Positions 62,798-64,000 of a stretch of DNA of 64,000 bases are shown here, in pieces. Numbering within the stretch: the first letter of the stretch is position 1; every line of letters starts with the position of its first letter. This DNA is from UBA5793 sp040255465 (GTDB lineage: Bacteria; Planctomycetota; Phycisphaerae; Phycisphaerales; UBA5793). The stretch covers positions 682,001-746,000 of the forward strand of contig JBDZVA010000003.1 in the NCBI GenBank assembly GCA_040255465.1, given 5' to 3'. Both the position numbers and the translations under genes were made by a program. Under the pieces are notes generated by a model. The model worked only from the letters and a program-made list of their open reading frames with translations, was not told the origin of the DNA and made no database searches.

Positions 62798-63180
62798 CGC
62801 GGTTCCCCATTCTCTCGATGATCCTCCCCATTGGCTGGGACGAGTTTCATCCCGCACTTGGGACACTTCCCCGGCTCGTTCGATCGAACATCCGCGTGCA
62901 TCGGGCAGACGTATTGAATGGCGCGGGGCCGCGTCTGACTCGTGTCGGGTTGCATACCTGGCATCTCGCCCACCCCTTGATCTCCGGCGCCATCGGCGCT
63001 TTCTTTCAGGGATTCAAGCGGCATTGCAAACGGATTGGGCGGCGCGGTAAACTCCACCGAAGCGCTCATCGCGCTGGCGGGGTGTCCGGGACCAGCTGGC
63101 TCGATCGACGCCGTCTGCACGCAACCGGCAACGACAAATAGGACGCAGACACACGATACGAGTTGACGAATGCGCTCCAT
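62794..63180 (-). CDS. Lipoprotein with heavy-metal-binding domain
   Basis: A 128-residue exported protein. The signal ends in the lipobox VVAGC. The C-terminal segment IQYVCPMHADVRSNEPGKCP and KCGMKLVP is the heavy-metal-binding domain found in the N-terminus of CusB-like adaptors, coordinating metal through Cys, Met and His. The middle region is low in complexity. It precedes the TolC-like gene with an ATGA overlap. It may deliver copper to an efflux system. Confidence 0.88.
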   Translation of the reverse strand: MERIRQLVSCVCVLFVVAGCVQTASIEPAGPGHPASAMSASVEFTAPPNPFAMPLESLKESADGAGDQGVGEMPGMQPDTSQTRPRAIQYVCPMHADVRSNEPGKCPKCGMKLVPANGEDHRENGEPR

Positions 63181-63302
63181 CGAGATCTCCGATCTGGGTC
63201 ACGAACTTGGATGGGGCGCCCCGTACGAGGAGCGGGCGATTCACGCGCATCACGCGCTTCGAACCCACCCGCTCCCCGCAATCGGAGCGTCATTTGCCAG
63301 TG

Positions 63303-64000
63303 TTAGTGGCGATCGTGTTCGTCGTGAGCGGCACCGGGCAGCCCGCCCTGCGCCTTCCACGCCGCATCAATCGTGCCGAGGAACCTGGCCGGCTCCTTCT
63401 CGAACTTCTTGATGCAGCCCTTGCAGCAGAAGCGGACGAGATGGTTGTTGTACACCAGATCGATCGGATCGCCCATATCGCCGCCGAACGCCTCACCGGA
63501 AACGACACACGTCGCTACGGGGTAGTGCTCGGCCTGCTGCTTAATCACGGCAGCGTCAAGCTTGGCCAGCGTCGGCTTGGGATCCTTTTCAAACTTCTTG
63601 ACGCAGTCCTTGCAGCAGAAACGCACGAGACGGTTGTTGTAGACGTAGTCGATCGACTCGCCCATGCCGCCAAGTTCTTCGCCGGAGATCGGGCAAGTCG
63701 TCAGCGGATAGAAAGCCATCTGCGCCTTGACGATGTCCGCGTCGATCTTTTTCCAGTAGCCGGCCTTGTCGGCCTCGAACTTCTTGGGGCAGCCGCCACA
63801 GCAGAAGCGCACCTCGCGGCCGTCGTACGTCTTCACGATCGGATCGCCCATGGAGCCGAGCTTCTTGCCTGTGACGGGACAGGTCTCGAGCGGATAGGGA
63901 TCCGATTTGATCTCCTTGGTCGGATCAGCCTGGTTGTGGGCGGTGGTTGCGGGAGCGGCAGCATGCCCGTCGTGCTGGGCCAGCGCGCCACTCGTAGCGC
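63303..64000 (-). CDS. Exported protein with three YHS/TRASH-like metal-binding repeats (5' end outside window)
   Basis: The frame stays open through the right edge, so the start is beyond 64000; the visible part begins within a likely signal peptide (ATSGALAQHDGHAA). Three repeats of about 55-60 residues follow: TCPVTGKKLGSMGDP with VRFCCGGCPKKFEAD, TCPISGEELGGMGES with VRFCCKDCVKKFEKD, and TCVVSGEAFGGDMGD with VRFCCKGCIKKFEKE. Each has the C-x2-(S/T)G and FCCxxCxKKF pattern typical of YHS/TRASH-like copper-binding domains. A His/Asp tail (HDEHDRH) ends the protein. It is the first visible gene of the copper-related run. Confidence 0.85.
   Translation of the reverse strand, partial: ATSGALAQHDGHAAAPATTAHNQADPTKEIKSDPYPLETCPVTGKKLGSMGDPIVKTYDGREVRFCCGGCPKKFEADKAGYWKKIDADIVKAQMAFYPLTTCPISGEELGGMGESIDYVYNNRLVRFCCKDCVKKFEKDPKPTLAKLDAAVIKQQAEHYPVATCVVSGEAFGGDMGDPIDLVYNNHLVRFCCKGCIKKFEKEPARFLGTIDAAWKAQGGLPGAAHDEHDRH

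Overview
The window looks like a piece of a high-GC planctomycete chromosome, most likely of the class Phycisphaerae. This is inferred from gene content, not from a marker gene: a prepilin-like protein with an H-x(9-10)-DG tail, a short PEP-CTERM protein, a dockerin-tailed glycosidase, VIT/von Willebrand A proteins, many secreted proteins, and triple YHS-type metal-binding repeats. The partial fliD at the left edge indicates a flagellated cell.

Layout. 1-4.7 kb: fliD start, an HDOD/histidine kinase and a degenerate receiver-GAF protein. 4.7-11.6 kb: housekeeping genes miaB and ruvB (divergent), then a DUF1015-serA-serC-Rrf2 operon for serine synthesis. 11.9-15 kb: a secreted seven-repeat SBBP protein and a tiny secreted protein, both ending in the same four-cysteine C-terminal domain. 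15-17.8 kb: an acyl-CoA ligase, a small HTH-like protein and a SnoaL-like gene flanked by 30-bp inverted repeats. 18-21.8 kb: a lower-GC island with a consensus promoter, a MORC/GHKL-type ATPase and a cyclase-fold-like protein, followed by about 0.8 kb without genes. 21.8-30.3 kb: a sugar-utilisation region with an orphan MalG-type permease, a LacI regulator with two identical operators, a prepilin-like protein, two paralogous secreted proteins with different C-terminal anchors, and a GH13 amylase-like enzyme. 30.3-34.3 kb: MFS transporter and two-component system. 34.5-39.2 kb: vWA proteins and an aldo/keto reductase. 39.3-45.9 kb: hrpA, a small conserved protein and an S9 peptidase. 46-53 kb: three small secreted paralog-like genes, a PAS-HWE kinase and an FG-GAP/VCBS protein; four of these five again end in the four-cysteine domain. 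53-60 kb: mgtE, a thioredoxin-like gene with an in-frame TGA at its first redox cysteine (probable selenoprotein), an APC permease, a SOUL-type protein, folE and tRNA-Gly. 60-64 kb: a probable copper-handling operon (YHS-triple protein, metal-binding lipoprotein, TolC-like protein, multicopper oxidase).

The strongest unusual signals are: (i) a roughly 100-residue C-terminal domain with four cysteines shared by seven otherwise unrelated exported proteins, which replaces PEP-CTERM between two adjacent paralogs and so is probably a sorting or anchoring domain; (ii) a TlpA-like protein whose CGPC site reads UGPC, with a hairpin matching bacterial SECIS geometry; (iii) the two-gene ATPase/cyclase-like island, a candidate defence or signalling module. 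No CRISPR array, insertion sequence, rRNA or prophage was seen. All family names are from motif reading, without database searches.
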